This document shows positions 39,852 to 49,683 of a stretch of DNA of 64,000 nucleotides, one piece after another. The position numbers were made by a program, and so were the translations under genes. The notes below the pieces were generated by a model. The model did no database searches and was not told the origin of the DNA. It saw only the letters and a list, made by a program, of their open reading frames with translations. Position 1 is the first letter of the stretch; every line of letters begins with the position of its first letter. Location: assembly GCF_000816305.1 (NCBI RefSeq), contig NZ_CP007773.1, positions 1-64,000 of the forward strand. The letters are read 5' to 3'. The stretch comes from Campylobacter subantarcticus LMG 24377 (GTDB lineage: Bacteria > Campylobacterota > Campylobacteria > Campylobacterales > Campylobacteraceae).

Positions 39852-41173
39852 TAAAATACACCTTCTTTAGTATTGATAAATAAAAATAATCCAAATAATA
39901 TCATAAATATCAAAGCTAGATATTCTAGTGAAGTTCTTATTTTTGTAGTTTTGATATTTTGATGAATTTTATTTGCTCCTATAGCAAATAAAAATAATAC
40001 AAAACACATTCCCAAGGTTACAGATACAACAGAACTTAAAGTATATAAAAAGTTAAATTTATATGCAAAGGTAAAAAGTAATATAACCCCTGGACAAGGT
40101 ACCAAAGAAGCTCCTAATATCATTCCCCATTCGCTTGTTTTATGTGTATGACAAGAACAAGAATTTTTATGCAGTATTTTTTTACTTAACATAAAAAGAG
40201 CTATAAAAACTATAAGCAAGCTCGTAAATTTTGTAAGAATAAACCCAGCCATATTGACATCTTTAAGCAGCTTTTTAAGCATAATTATACCAATGCTTAC
40301 AAGCAAAAATGCACTCATTATATGTATTATACCTATCTTTAATACAAAGTAAAATATTTTTGAAAATGAGCTTTTGTGTGTTAAAAAATACGAACTTGTA
40401 AGCACTTTAGAATGACCAGGTGCGCTAGCATGAAAAACACCATATCCAAAAGATATGATTAATAATATTAAAAATGTTTGCATATTAAATTCTTGCTGAA
40501 GAAGTTGTTTTATATACAAAAAAATATTTTCATTAAAATTTTGTAATTTATTTAAAAAATTATCTATAAAATTTTGGCTTTGCTTGGTTTGAATTTCTGC
40601 AAAGATTATATTTGGCACTTTTCCTTTTCGTGTTTGTAAAAATATGAGATTTAAATTGGGATTTGCACTTAGATAATAGTTTGAATTTAAAGTGATAAAA
40701 TCTTGCGGTATAAATTTAAAATTAAAAAATCCTTCCTTATCTTCAAATCTTATGCTAAATGTATTATTTTCTTTTATAGGGATGTTAAGCTTTACTTCAA
40801 AAGTGAAAAATAGTTTTGTTTTATCTAAGATTAATTTAGTATTTGAAAATTTTTCTATATAAATTTTTTCATCTAAATTATAAAATTGAAATTGCATTAA
40901 AAATTGTCTTGACGCTATATAATCTAAAAGAGTATATTTAATATCAGTAAGTTCATCTTTGTCTAAAGTGTCATTATAATTTATATCATAGTTTTGAAGC
41001 AGTATTTTTACAAAATCTTGTGAAAATTCCCAAGTTACATGAATTTGATTGATATTGTTATCACTTGCGTTAAAGTCTAAATTTACATTTGCTGTTGGAG
41101 TATAAGCCGCGCATAAAGCACAGCTTAATACTTTTTGAAAGCATATAAAAGCTAGTATTAAAATGATTTTCAT
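39851..41173 (-). CDS. NicO/RcnA-type metal transporter with periplasmic domain
   Basis: The 440-residue protein starts with a signal peptide and a DUF1007-like periplasmic domain (residues 20-195). A membrane domain with about six helices follows. The NicO motif HASAPGHSKV appears near residue 248 and SLVPCPGVILL near 355, with a Cys/His-rich loop (CSCHTHKTSEW) just before it. NicO proteins move Ni2+ or Co2+, mostly outward. Here the gene lies inside the zinc importer operon, overlapping both neighbours (4 bases with znuA, 1 base with znuC), so a zinc role is likely by context. Confidence 0.8.
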   Translation of the reverse strand: MKIILILAFICFQKVLSCALCAAYTPTANVNLDFNASDNNINQIHVTWEFSQDFVKILLQNYDINYNDTLDKDELTDIKYTLLDYIASRQFLMQFQFYNLDEKIYIEKFSNTKLILDKTKLFFTFEVKLNIPIKENNTFSIRFEDKEGFFNFKFIPQDFITLNSNYYLSANPNLNLIFLQTRKGKVPNIIFAEIQTKQSQNFIDNFLNKLQNFNENIFLYIKQLLQQEFNMQTFLILLIISFGYGVFHASAPGHSKVLTSSYFLTHKSSFSKIFYFVLKIGIIHIMSAFLLVSIGIIMLKKLLKDVNMAGFILTKFTSLLIVFIALFMLSKKILHKNSCSCHTHKTSEWGMILGASLVPCPGVILLFTFAYKFNFLYTLSSVVSVTLGMCFVLFLFAIGANKIHQNIKTTKIRTSLEYLALIFMILFGLFLFINTKEGVF

Positions 41174-42009
41174 TCTAAAGCCATTTTTAATGCTTGGATA
41201 GTTTTTAAAAGTTCTTTATCCCAATCTTTGGATAAATGGTCGATAAAAACAATTTTTGCATTTAATTCTTTAGATAATACCTTAGTCGAATTTTCGCTAA
41301 ATCCAGGTTGAACAAAAATAACCTTTATGTTTTTTTCTTTGACTATTTTTATTAGTTTTTGAAGATCTTGAATTTTTGGTTCTTTTCCATTGATTTCTAC
41401 AGGAATTTGGATGAGATTGTATCTTTTTGCAAGATAATTCCAACTAGGATGATACACTATAAATTCGCGATTTTTTATATTTTGCAAATTTGTTTTGATT
41501 GTTAAATTTAAATCGTCTAATTCTTTGAGAAAATTTTGTAAATTTTTTGCATAAAAATCTTTATTTTGCGGAAAAGTTTGGCTTAGGGCTTTATAGATAT
41601 TTTGTGCTTGTATTTTTACCAAAATAGGATCTAGCCAAGTGTGAGGATCATTTGTGTCATGCTCGTGTTCATGCTCGTCATGTTCTTCATTTTCTAGTAA
41701 TGATATGCCATCGTTGATATTAACAATTTTGACATTTTTAAGTGTGTTTTTAAATTTGCTTTCTAGGATTTCTTCAAGTTCCAAATCAGCAAGAAAATAA
41801 ATTTTGCTTTTTTCAAGATTTTTAATCACTGTAGGCTTAAATTCTACATTATGCTCATTAGAATTAGGTGAAATCAAAATATTAATTTCTACACTATCTT
41901 TGGCTATTTTTTCTACAAAAAATGCTTGAGGAGGTATACTCACACTTATGATAGGTTTTGAAAAAGCAAATACGCATAGTAGCGATAGCAATAGTATTTT
42001 TAACATCAT
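41170..42009 (-). CDS. znuA: Zinc-binding periplasmic protein (ZnuA-like)
   Basis: The 279-residue protein has a signal peptide and the cluster A-I (TroA/ZnuA) fold. Metal-ligand His residues are seen in SNEHNVEFKP and DPHTWLDP, and a His-rich acidic loop (HDEHEHEHD, near residue 115) is diagnostic of zinc-specific members. HPSWNYLAKRY holds another ligand. Two adjacent ATG codons (42009 and 42006) are possible; AAGGAG favours the second. It is the first gene of the operon, next to a Zur-like operator. Confidence 0.93.
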   Translation of the reverse strand: MMLKILLLSLLCVFAFSKPIISVSIPPQAFFVEKIAKDSVEINILISPNSNEHNVEFKPTVIKNLEKSKIYFLADLELEEILESKFKNTLKNVKIVNINDGISLLENEEHDEHEHEHDTNDPHTWLDPILVKIQAQNIYKALSQTFPQNKDFYAKNLQNFLKELDDLNLTIKTNLQNIKNREFIVYHPSWNYLAKRYNLIQIPVEINGKEPKIQDLQKLIKIVKEKNIKVIFVQPGFSENSTKVLSKELNAKIVFIDHLSKDWDKELLKTIQALKMALE

Positions 42010-42050
42010 TTGCTCCTTGATTATAAAAATTTTTTGTAATTATATATAAT

Positions 42051-42083
42051 GCAACTTAGTTGCAACTTAAAAATAAAGTTGCA
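42051..42083. promoter_or_regulatory. Candidate Zur operator between znuA and zur
   Basis: Two overlapping inverted repeats share the word TTGCAACTT. GCAAC-TTA-GTTGC lies at 42051-42063, and TGCAACTT-N7-AAGTTGCA (8-bp arms) lies at 42061-42083. They are centred between TATAAT-like elements of znuA on the minus strand and the TAAAAT of the regulator on the plus strand. This is the expected position for repression of both genes. Confidence 0.7.
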
Positions 42084-42104
42084 TTTATAAAACTTTTTTT
42101 GTGG

Positions 42105-42110
42105 TAAAAT
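42105..42110 (+). promoter_or_regulatory. Promoter -10 of the Zur-like gene
   Basis: TAAAAT preceded by seven T and GTGG, 26 bases before the ATG at 42136 and 22 bases after the inverted repeat. Confidence 0.55.
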
Positions 42111-42135
42111 ACATTTATTTTCTAAGGTGAGATTT

Positions 42136-42483
42136 ATGGAAGCTATTGATTTGCTAAAAAAACATGATATTGCTATAACGACTTTACGAGTGGAAATTTT
42201 GCAAATTTTATCTCTTGCTAAAAATCCATTAAGTTATGATCAATTTAATCTTAAAGCAAATAAAACTAGTTTTTATAGAAATATAGAACTTTTTGAAAAA
42301 AAAGGAATTGTCAATAAAAGCCAACTTGATCGCAAAAGTTTTTATGAATTAGCAGATCATGCTAAAGCACATTTTGTATGTGATGTATGCCATGAGATTA
42401 GTGATGTAAAAATGCCTAAAGTTAAAGGAACTATAAAAAGTGTTGTGATCAAAGGAATTTGTCAAAAATGTGAGAACGAATAA
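42136..42483 (+). CDS. Fur-family metalloregulator, Zur-like (short)
   Basis: The protein of about 115 residues has a winged helix (residues 10-65; SLAKNPLSYDQFNLKANKTSFYRN includes the recognition helix). A compact dimerisation domain follows with two structural CxxC pairs, CDVC and CQKC, and AKAHFVC. It is shorter than typical Fur or Zur (135-150), with the second domain trimmed. Divergence from a zinc importer and the palindromes between them support zinc sensing. ATG 42136 with AAGG upstream is preferred over the in-frame GTG at 42127. The methylase gene follows with a one-base overlap. Confidence 0.82.
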   Translation: MEAIDLLKKHDIAITTLRVEILQILSLAKNPLSYDQFNLKANKTSFYRNIELFEKKGIVNKSQLDRKSFYELADHAKAHFVCDVCHEISDVKMPKVKGTIKSVVIKGICQKCENE

Positions 42484-43181
42484 TGAATTTATGGGATAAA
42501 AAGGCAAAAACTTACACAAGATTTTCTTTAGAGTTAAATGAAATTCAAAAAGCAACTTTTGAAAAAATAGGCTCTTTAGATGGTAAAAAGGTAGTAGATA
42601 TTGGTTGTGGTAGTGGTGTTTGGACTTTACATTTGGCAAAAAAAGCTAAAGAAGTTTTAGGTGTAGATAATGCTAGTGCTATGCTTGAAATTTTAAAAGA
42701 AGATGCACTTAAAAATGATATAAATAATATCAAAACTATAAATTTAAAATTTGAAAATTTTTATAAAAACAATACTTTGAAATTTGACTTAGCTTTTTTG
42801 AGTATGTCACCTGCTTTGCAAAATGAAAAAGATTATCAAGCTTTTTTAAACTTAGCGCCTAAAAAAGTATATTTAGGTTGGGCAAGTAGGCGTAAAAGTA
42901 GCTTTTTAGATCCTATATTTGAACATTTTAACACGCATTTTAAAGGATTTTACGAAGAGGACTTGCAAAGTTTTTTAAATGCGCAAAATATTTCTTATGA
43001 GGTTGAAATTTTTAATGAAACTAGAGTGGTAAAAAGAGATAAAGAAAGTGCGATAGAAAATGCTTTGTGGCATTTGAGTATGAATGGTATTAATGCAAAC
43101 AAACAAGAACTAGAAAGCTTTGTAAAAGATGAGGTAGAAGAGATCATAGAAGCCAAGATAAAACTTTTGATCATTAGCTAG
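42483..43181 (+). CDS. Class I SAM-dependent methyltransferase
   Basis: The 232-residue protein has motif I VVDIGCGSGVWTLHLA (near residue 36) and a typical Rossmann methyltransferase order (VDNASAML, LAFLSMSPAL). The target is unknown; small molecules are more likely than DNA because no catalytic NPPY or PC motif is present. It is coupled to the Zur-like gene, so it may be zinc-regulated. It ends in a hairpin facing the restriction pseudogene. Confidence 0.8.
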   Translation: MNLWDKKAKTYTRFSLELNEIQKATFEKIGSLDGKKVVDIGCGSGVWTLHLAKKAKEVLGVDNASAMLEILKEDALKNDINNIKTINLKFENFYKNNTLKFDLAFLSMSPALQNEKDYQAFLNLAPKKVYLGWASRRKSSFLDPIFEHFNTHFKGFYEEDLQSFLNAQNISYEVEIFNETRVVKRDKESAIENALWHLSMNGINANKQELESFVKDEVEEIIEAKIKLLIIS

Positions 43182-43196
43182 TGTTATACTAGCTAA
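43174..43196. terminator. Hairpin between convergent genes
   Basis: A 9-bp stem (TTAGCTAGT with ACTAGCTAA) with a GTTAT loop covers the stops of the methyltransferase and the restriction gene. U tracts are poor. Confidence 0.55.
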
Positions 43197-46100
43197 GATT
43201 GATTTTTGAAATTTCATCTTGAATTTTTAAAGTCTCATCTAAAGTTTGTATGATCAAGGTAAAATGCTTATGATCTATGTCTTCTTCTTTGTGGCTTTTT
43301 AAGTATTTATCTAGCACAGCATAACCGCCTATTTTAAACTCATAAATTTCAGGACTTACTTTGTTAAAATACAAGCTTTCATTTATGAAAAGTTCTTTTG
43401 TGTCTTTGTTGTATTTTACTTTTTGTATTTTGAAATTTTTATTTTTGACACTTTTAAACAAAGCTTCACCCGCATTTGAATTTAACTCATCATCTTTTAA
43501 TAAATGCAAATTTAAAAGCTTTAAACCTAGTTTGCTTAAATTTTTAAAAGTTTTTTTATTTTCTACAAAAGGAATTTTTGGAAAATCAATTTTTAAAAAA
43601 TCAAGATATTTTTCTCTATAAATTTTATGAAAAAGCACCGCATAGATATAGCCTAGTATGTCTTCAGGTGAGAATTTTTCTTTATAAAGCTCATCTATGA
43701 AAGTTCTAAAGTTTTCTTTGAAATTTTCTATTTTTGAGGTGAAATTTTCTTCATTGAAATTTGGATTTTCTTTTTTTAGGAATTTTTTACTTCTAGTTGT
43801 AGGGTAAAGATAAAGTGGGAAGATCTGCTCCCCGCCTCTTCTGTAAAAATTTAAATCTGTAATTTTATCTGTGCAAAAAACTATATCAAAAATATCACTT
43901 CCAATAGCACTAAATTGTCTTCCAATCATTAATCCTATATTTTCATTTTCTAAAAAATGTTCAAAAATATCATAAACAGGATAAGCCATAAAGGCTTTTG
44001 AATTTTCTATATAATAAGTCCATTTATTATCAAAAGGACGATAGTGGCATTTTTTTATAAATTTTTCTAAATTATCATGATTTTTATTAACTGCATATAT
44101 AGCAGAATCTAATTTCCAATCCCTTGAATCTTCACCAATATCATAAATTTTATACAGCTCATCTTTAGTTTTTGTATTAAAATCTTTGAGAAGTTGCATT
44201 AGATTTTCTTTTTTATTATGAAAAACTATATTATCTCTTTTTGAGCAAATTCCTGTGCTTGAAAGCATAAAAATATCTTTTACATTTATGCCTTTGTTGT
44301 ATTCTTCTAATAAATCATTATTTTGTGGCAAGAAAAGATAAAAAGGCTCGTTGTTTTTAACTAAAGTCCACTCTATAGAATTTAAGTTATTTTCATATAA
44401 AAATTCGTATTTGTCTTTTCTTTTTCCGTATAAATCATAGTAGTAAATCTTTGTATTTTTTGCTTTTGAATTTTGCTTTATAAAGATATTTATGCTCACA
44501 CCTTGCATGATATCAAAGACATTATCATCTTTGCTTCCATCAGGAGCTTTTTCTTTTTTTCTAGTATCGCCGTGTAAATTTAGTATGTAGATTTTATCAA
44601 AGCTTTGCATTAGAGAATATCTCATACCTCTAAAGGTAGGATTATCTAAAAAGCCATTGTTTGAAATAAAAGCAAAAATTCCACTTTCTTGAGAGTCGAT
44701 TTTGCTTTGTGCAAAGCGTATGAATTTTACATAATCATCTAAAAGCCATTTTGGATTTTTTTCATTTTCTAGTTTGTGTTTTTCATATATAGTTTTGAAA
44801 GTGCTTGTGTTTAGTTTGGATTTTTCTTTAAGGTATGAGTTTATCCACTTTTTTTGTTCATCATTAAGATTTGCTTTGCTTGGTTCTAAACCATAGCTTA
44901 TTTTGATCTCATCTTCGTATAAGCCTTTGTTACTACTTGCTCCACTATAAGGTGGATTGCCAGTGATGATTAGAATTTGTTCTTCTTTTATCTTTTGTGC
45001 TTTTTTAAATTATTTTGTTAGATCAATAAGAGTAAAAAGCGTGTTTTGATCTTCTTGTTCTTTTGATATGCTTTTAGAATACAAAGTATTTGTTAGCGCT
45101 ATTTTAAGACTTTCATTGTCATTTAATGGAGAGTTAAATTCTTCTTTAAAGCTTTGAGAAAGTTTTAAGTGTGCTATGGTATAAGGTGCTATTAAAAATT
45201 CAAAACCGCAAAATTTATCTATCAAAGCTTTTGGATTGTAATTAACGCTATTTTTGTTTATAGGTTCTAAGGCTTTTCTAAAGCTTTCAAGTAAAAAGGT
45301 GCCAGTGCCTGTGGCAAAATCAAGCAAGGTTATATTTTTATCTAAAGCTTCACTTAGTCCTTTTTTATGATTAAAATCTTGTTTTAAAACTTCATCTATA
45401 GCATTGATGATGAAATTTACCACAGGTGCAGGAGTATAATACACTCCCCTTACTTCTCTAAGTTTTGGATCATAGCTTGCTAAAAATGTTTCATAAAAGT
45501 GCAAATAAGGATCTTTATGGGTAGATAAAATATTGCGATTAAATAAATCTTTTTCACTAGTTTTGTTTAATTCTTTTATAATACTTGTAATGTCTATGTG
45601 ATTTATAATGTTTATGATTTCTTCTAAAAGCCATTTTATATTTTCTAAATTTTCAAAACTATCATCTAAAATCCACTCATAGAACGGATCAATGGAAATG
45701 ATTTTGGTATGAATTTTTTAGCATTGTTTAGATCTATTTCTTTTGCGGTATCGTTATTTAATTTGGCTAAAAATAAACTATAAGTTAGAGTTTGTGCAAA
45801 AGAATCACAAAATTCTTCATAGGATAATTCTTTATAAAGTGTTTCTTTGAAAGTGTTAAATAAACTTATCAATGCTTCATTTTCAATTGATAATAAAAGC
45901 TCATCTTTTAAAATTCTTGTTCTTAGGCTTAGATGATTTGCAAAATCTAGAGCTGAATTTATAGGATTTGGGATTTTGGCAAAAAATATAGCAAAAAGTT
46001 CGTTTAACTCTTGCATTTTAGTATCTAGTAAAGATTGATTTTTAATAATGCTTTTAATTTCATCAAGAGAGCAAATTTTTACTTCTTTGCAAATGATAAT

Positions 46101-46454
46101 CTCGTTTTTCTCATTTAAGCTTAATAATATAAATCTTAAATAATCTGTGAGAATGATATTTGGACTAAGTTTGGTGTATTTTAAAATTTGATCGCTTTTT
46201 ATGATGTTGTCAAGATTTGCATTTACTCTTTTATTTTCTATGTAGCCTAGTGTTAGAAAATCTTTTGTTATTAAAAAATCCGGAGTGCCTCTGCCTTCTT
46301 TGTCATTGTTTGGTTCTTGTTTGATAGAGATTTTATTTTGCCTGTCTTGATTTTCTTTTATAGCTTGTAATAAATTTTGCAAAGCTGTTCTATGTGTGTG
46401 TTCTTTATCGTTGATAGAAATATCTTTTATGTTTTCTAGATAAGCTTTTAGCAT
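43189..46454 (-). pseudogene. Type IIG restriction-modification enzyme, decayed
   Basis: Three consecutive segments form one enzyme of about 1,090 residues. The first (46454-45666) has the PD-(D/E)xK nuclease site (GTPDFLI...GYIENKR, near residue 55). It loses frame near 45690, where the downstream frame resumes with DPFYEWILDD. The second runs with methylase motif I LDFATGTGTFLLES and stops at TAA 45012-45010. After this stop the same frame continues with motif IV TGNPPYSG, then the helical and target-recognition part to 43189. Pieces annotated alone would hide the single origin. It resembles Eco57I-like or C. jejuni R-M enzymes that combine cutting and adenine methylation. It is probably inactive as printed. 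Confidence 0.85.
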
Positions 46455-46464
46455 TAATTTCCTT

Positions 46465-47460
46465 TTAATTTGCGACTTTGAAATTTAAAGTTTTTCCTGC
46501 CATAAATGGTACCACATCGCCGTATTTTTGCGCTACTTGCCATTCTTGTTTTTCTAAAGCGATGATTTTATCTTTTTTAAATTCAAGATTATGGATTTTA
46601 CAAGCATTATCTGAAATAAATTTTTGCAAATTTACTTCATTTGAATGTTTTTCAAAAAGTTCAGCCAGCACAGGTAAAATCACCGGCGCGCTAAATACAC
46701 CAGCTGCACAACCACAGCATTCTTTAGTGTGTAATGGATGAGGCGCGCTATCGCTTCCAAACATAGCCTTTTCATAGCCATTAAAAGCAAGCTCGCATAA
46801 AGCGTCTTTGTCTTCATAGCGTTTTGCTATAGGCTTGCAAAACAAGTGTGGATCCATCTTGCCACCTACTACATCATCTAGGGTTATCATCAAGTGGTGT
46901 AAAGTGATAGTTGCGTATAAGTTTTCATGATCTTTTAGTAAATCACACAAAGTTTTGGTGGTGATGTGCTCCATGATGATTTTTAGTTTTGGAAAGTTTT
47001 TTGCTAGTTTTTCATAAATTTTAGCAAAATTTGCTTCTCTATCCATCACAAAATCATTCGTTTCACCATGCACAAGCAAAGGTATATTTAATTCGCTCAT
47101 GGCATTTAATGTAGGCTTTAGCTTTTCTATATCAAAGCTTGAAATTCCATTATCTGAGTTGGTGGTTATACCCGCAGGGTAAAGCTTAATGGCAAAAAGT
47201 TCATCTTTAGCTTTTTCTAAAAATTTCTCATCATAGTCTTTAAAAAACAAAGTCATCAAAGGCGTAAAGTCTTCCTTGTTACATACTTTTAAAATGCGTT
47301 CCTTGTAGGCTTTGAGTGCAGTTGTTTCAGTAAGTGGGGTGATTAAATTTGGCATGATAACCCCTGCCTTAAAGTCTTTTGCGCTAAATGGAGCTACAAG
47401 CTCAAGCATGCTTTCATCACGTAAATGCAAATGCATATCCAAAGGGTTTTTAACTATCAT
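46465..47460 (-). CDS. pyrC: Dihydroorotase
   Basis: PyrC closes the dihydroorotate ring in pyrimidine biosynthesis. The 331-residue protein opens with the metal ligand motif MDMHLHLRDE-like (DMHLHLRD, near residue 8). It has Lys in AIKLYPAGIT (the carboxylated Lys), HGE and GSDSAPH (near 235). The ATG follows a weak GGAG. Two transcription-related or lipid genes follow upstream in the same direction, as in C. jejuni. Confidence 0.97.
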   Translation of the reverse strand: MIVKNPLDMHLHLRDESMLELVAPFSAKDFKAGVIMPNLITPLTETTALKAYKERILKVCNKEDFTPLMTLFFKDYDEKFLEKAKDELFAIKLYPAGITTNSDNGISSFDIEKLKPTLNAMSELNIPLLVHGETNDFVMDREANFAKIYEKLAKNFPKLKIIMEHITTKTLCDLLKDHENLYATITLHHLMITLDDVVGGKMDPHLFCKPIAKRYEDKDALCELAFNGYEKAMFGSDSAPHPLHTKECCGCAAGVFSAPVILPVLAELFEKHSNEVNLQKFISDNACKIHNLEFKKDKIIALEKQEWQVAQKYGDVVPFMAGKTLNFKVAN

Positions 47461-47468
47461 TTTATCTC

Positions 47469-47699
47469 CTATTTGAGTTTATATAATCCATTTTTGAGTT
47501 TTTCAAGCAAAGCTTTTTCTTCTAAAAATTTAAAAGTAGAAATAATGGTAGGTTTGCTGATGTTTAATTGTTTGGAAAGTTTTTCGATATTTGCAAAGAC
47601 AAAGCCATCATCATCAGCATGAAGTGCTAAAAATTCTAAAATTTCAAAACGTTTTTTACCAAAAATTTTAATACATAGTGTTTTTACTTTATCATCCAT
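47469..47699 (-). CDS. Small winged-helix protein
   Basis: The 76-residue protein has a clear helix-turn-helix (IEKLSKQLNISKPTIISTFKFLEEK, residues 39-62) with a short wing, and it resembles MarR- or ArsR-like minimal DNA-binding domains. There are no ligand-binding cysteines. It overlaps the end of dgkA by 16 bases and precedes pyrC by 8 bases. In C. jejuni the corresponding gene is annotated as an ArsR-type regulator, as I recall. Confidence 0.75.
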   Translation of the reverse strand: MDDKVKTLCIKIFGKKRFEILEFLALHADDDGFVFANIEKLSKQLNISKPTIISTFKFLEEKALLEKLKNGLYKLK

Positions 47700-48055
47700 T
47701 CTCTAGCCATATCAAAAAGAATAAAACTCCAAGTAATTATAGCTAAAACTACGCTAAAAAGCACCCCTGCACTTGCGCAATCTTTTGCTTTTTTGGCTAA
47801 GATGTGAAATTCGCTCGTGCAAAGATCCACACAAGCTTCTATGGCAGAATTTAGTGCTTCTACGATCAAAATCAACACTAAAACAAATACAAGCACAAAA
47901 TGCTCTAAAAAGCTTATAGGAAAAAACAAACTCAAGCATATTAAAGGCAGGATAATAGTAAATTCTATTCTAAAAGCCATTTCATCTTTGAGTAAAAATT
48001 TAACCCCACTAAGAGCATAAGAAGCGTTTTTAAATAAAGAATACTTTGGCTTCAT
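47684..48055 (-). CDS. dgkA: Diacylglycerol kinase
   Basis: DgkA phosphorylates diacylglycerol released from membrane lipids, including as by-product of phosphoethanolamine transfer. The 123-residue protein has three membrane helices and the catalytic EALNSAIEACVDL and KDCASAGV motifs. It overlaps the eptC stop by one base. Because EptC uses phosphatidylethanolamine and leaves diacylglycerol, the pairing makes biochemical sense. Confidence 0.95.
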   Translation of the reverse strand: MKPKYSLFKNASYALSGVKFLLKDEMAFRIEFTIILPLICLSLFFPISFLEHFVLVFVLVLILIVEALNSAIEACVDLCTSEFHILAKKAKDCASAGVLFSVVLAIITWSFILFDMAREWMIK

Positions 48056-49587
48056 TAATGATTTTCCTTTAAATTTTTATTAAATATATCATAATTTGCC
48101 TCATATTCTTTACTATTTACTCCAAAATACCCTAGCAAACTTGAAAAAAGATTATCATGTGAGAGCTTGTAGTCTTTTTTTGCTTTTAAGGCTTGAGTCA
48201 AGTTGCTATCTTTACTCCAAAAGATCATTGGTATATGTTTTTGGTCTTTTGGTGCTATTAAATAAGGCATGCCATGTAGATAAATTCCATTCTCACCCAA
48301 ACTCTCTCCATGATCTGATAGGTATAGTAAAGAAGCTTCTTGAATAGGATTTTTTTGAAGTAAATTTATAAGATTTTTAAGGATAAAATCTGTGTAAAGT
48401 AAAGTATTGTCATAGGTGTTGATGATTTGTTCTTGTGAGCAGGTGTTGAGTTCATTTGTATCACAAGTAGGAGTAAATTTTTTAAATTCTTTTGGGTAGC
48501 GTTTGTAGTAAGTTGGCCCATGAGAACCTTGTAAATGCACAGCGATGATTTGATTGGCATGAGTGTTTTGGAGTTCTTTTGTCACAAGCTCGAGCAAACT
48601 CTCATCATAATCTTTTGCAATTAATTGGTGTTTTATGCGATCACAAATGCCTTTGCAACCTCCTGAGTTGTTGCCAAACCAAACGCTTTTAACCCCGACT
48701 TTTTGTAAGATATCTAAAGCATTTTCTTCATACAAGCCATCTTTAAAATCTTCTCTTTTATGTCTTGAAAACATACAAGGCAAACTTCTTGCTGTGGCAG
48801 TTCCACAAGAGCTTACATCACTAAAATAAACCAAATTTGCTTCATTTTTGGTGTAAAAATTTGTATCATTATAAGTGTAACCCCCTAAAGAATAATGACT
48901 TGCTCGAGCTGTTTCTCCTACAACTAAAATCATTAATCTAGAAGTATTGCTATCTTTTAAACTCGCATCATCTGAAATGATAGTAAGTTCTTTTTTGCTT
49001 GCTAGTTTTTTCTTGGTAAATTCTATACTAGAGTAAATTGGGTAAAATGGTAGATTATACATTCTAACGATATTGTGCGATCGTAAAAAAGGCAAAAAAG
49101 ACTTTGAGCTAAGGGCGATTAAACCAAAGCATATCGCCAAAGATCCTAAAAATAATACGCTTTTTTTGAAAAAATATCTTTCATATTCAATTTCGGTTAA
49201 AACCACAAGTACACTAGGTAAAATAACAAAAGCTAAGATATACAAAACAAAAGAAAAATTAAAATAAGAAAAGAATTCTCTATTGTCTGTTTCAATGACA
49301 TTTTGTATCATATGATCATCGATTAAAACTCCATAGTTACTAACAAAATAACTACAAATAGCACAAGTGCTAAGTAAAAAAATGCTTAAAATTTTACTCA
49401 AGTAAGGAAGGTAGACTAAAGATAGTATGCTTAAAACCAAGAAAAAATAAATCCCAGAAAACACACCAAAAAGCATAAGATCTTGCTCGATTTTATCATA
49501 TACAAATTCAAACAATGGAAAATTAAACGCCATAATAAAAATCGTATTAAGTAAAGTAAATTGTACCCACGAGAGTTTTAAACGCAT
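48055..49587 (-). CDS. eptC: Phosphoethanolamine transferase EptC
   Basis: EptC adds phosphoethanolamine to lipid A and, in C. jejuni, to the flagellar rod protein FlgG, giving polymyxin resistance and motility. The 510-residue protein has five N-terminal membrane helices and a periplasmic sulfatase-like domain. The nucleophile Thr is in GETARASHY (near residue 223). The metal-binding DHGESLGENG segment is near 420, and several Cys probably form disulfides. It precedes dgkA on the same strand. Confidence 0.93.
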   Translation of the reverse strand: MRLKLSWVQFTLLNTIFIMAFNFPLFEFVYDKIEQDLMLFGVFSGIYFFLVLSILSLVYLPYLSKILSIFLLSTCAICSYFVSNYGVLIDDHMIQNVIETDNREFFSYFNFSFVLYILAFVILPSVLVVLTEIEYERYFFKKSVLFLGSLAICFGLIALSSKSFLPFLRSHNIVRMYNLPFYPIYSSIEFTKKKLASKKELTIISDDASLKDSNTSRLMILVVGETARASHYSLGGYTYNDTNFYTKNEANLVYFSDVSSCGTATARSLPCMFSRHKREDFKDGLYEENALDILQKVGVKSVWFGNNSGGCKGICDRIKHQLIAKDYDESLLELVTKELQNTHANQIIAVHLQGSHGPTYYKRYPKEFKKFTPTCDTNELNTCSQEQIINTYDNTLLYTDFILKNLINLLQKNPIQEASLLYLSDHGESLGENGIYLHGMPYLIAPKDQKHIPMIFWSKDSNLTQALKAKKDYKLSHDNLFSSLLGYFGVNSKEYEANYDIFNKNLKENH

Positions 49588-49683
49588 TTTTTTCCTTTAG
49601 AATAAAATAAAAATTTAGTCTATTTGAATAAAATTAATAAATCGCATATAAAATAGAAATAACTTAAAGAATAAAGGTTTTTA

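Noticed and set aside
48635-48829. Plus-strand frames inside eptC and dgkA
   Set aside because: Shadows of strong genes on the opposite strand.
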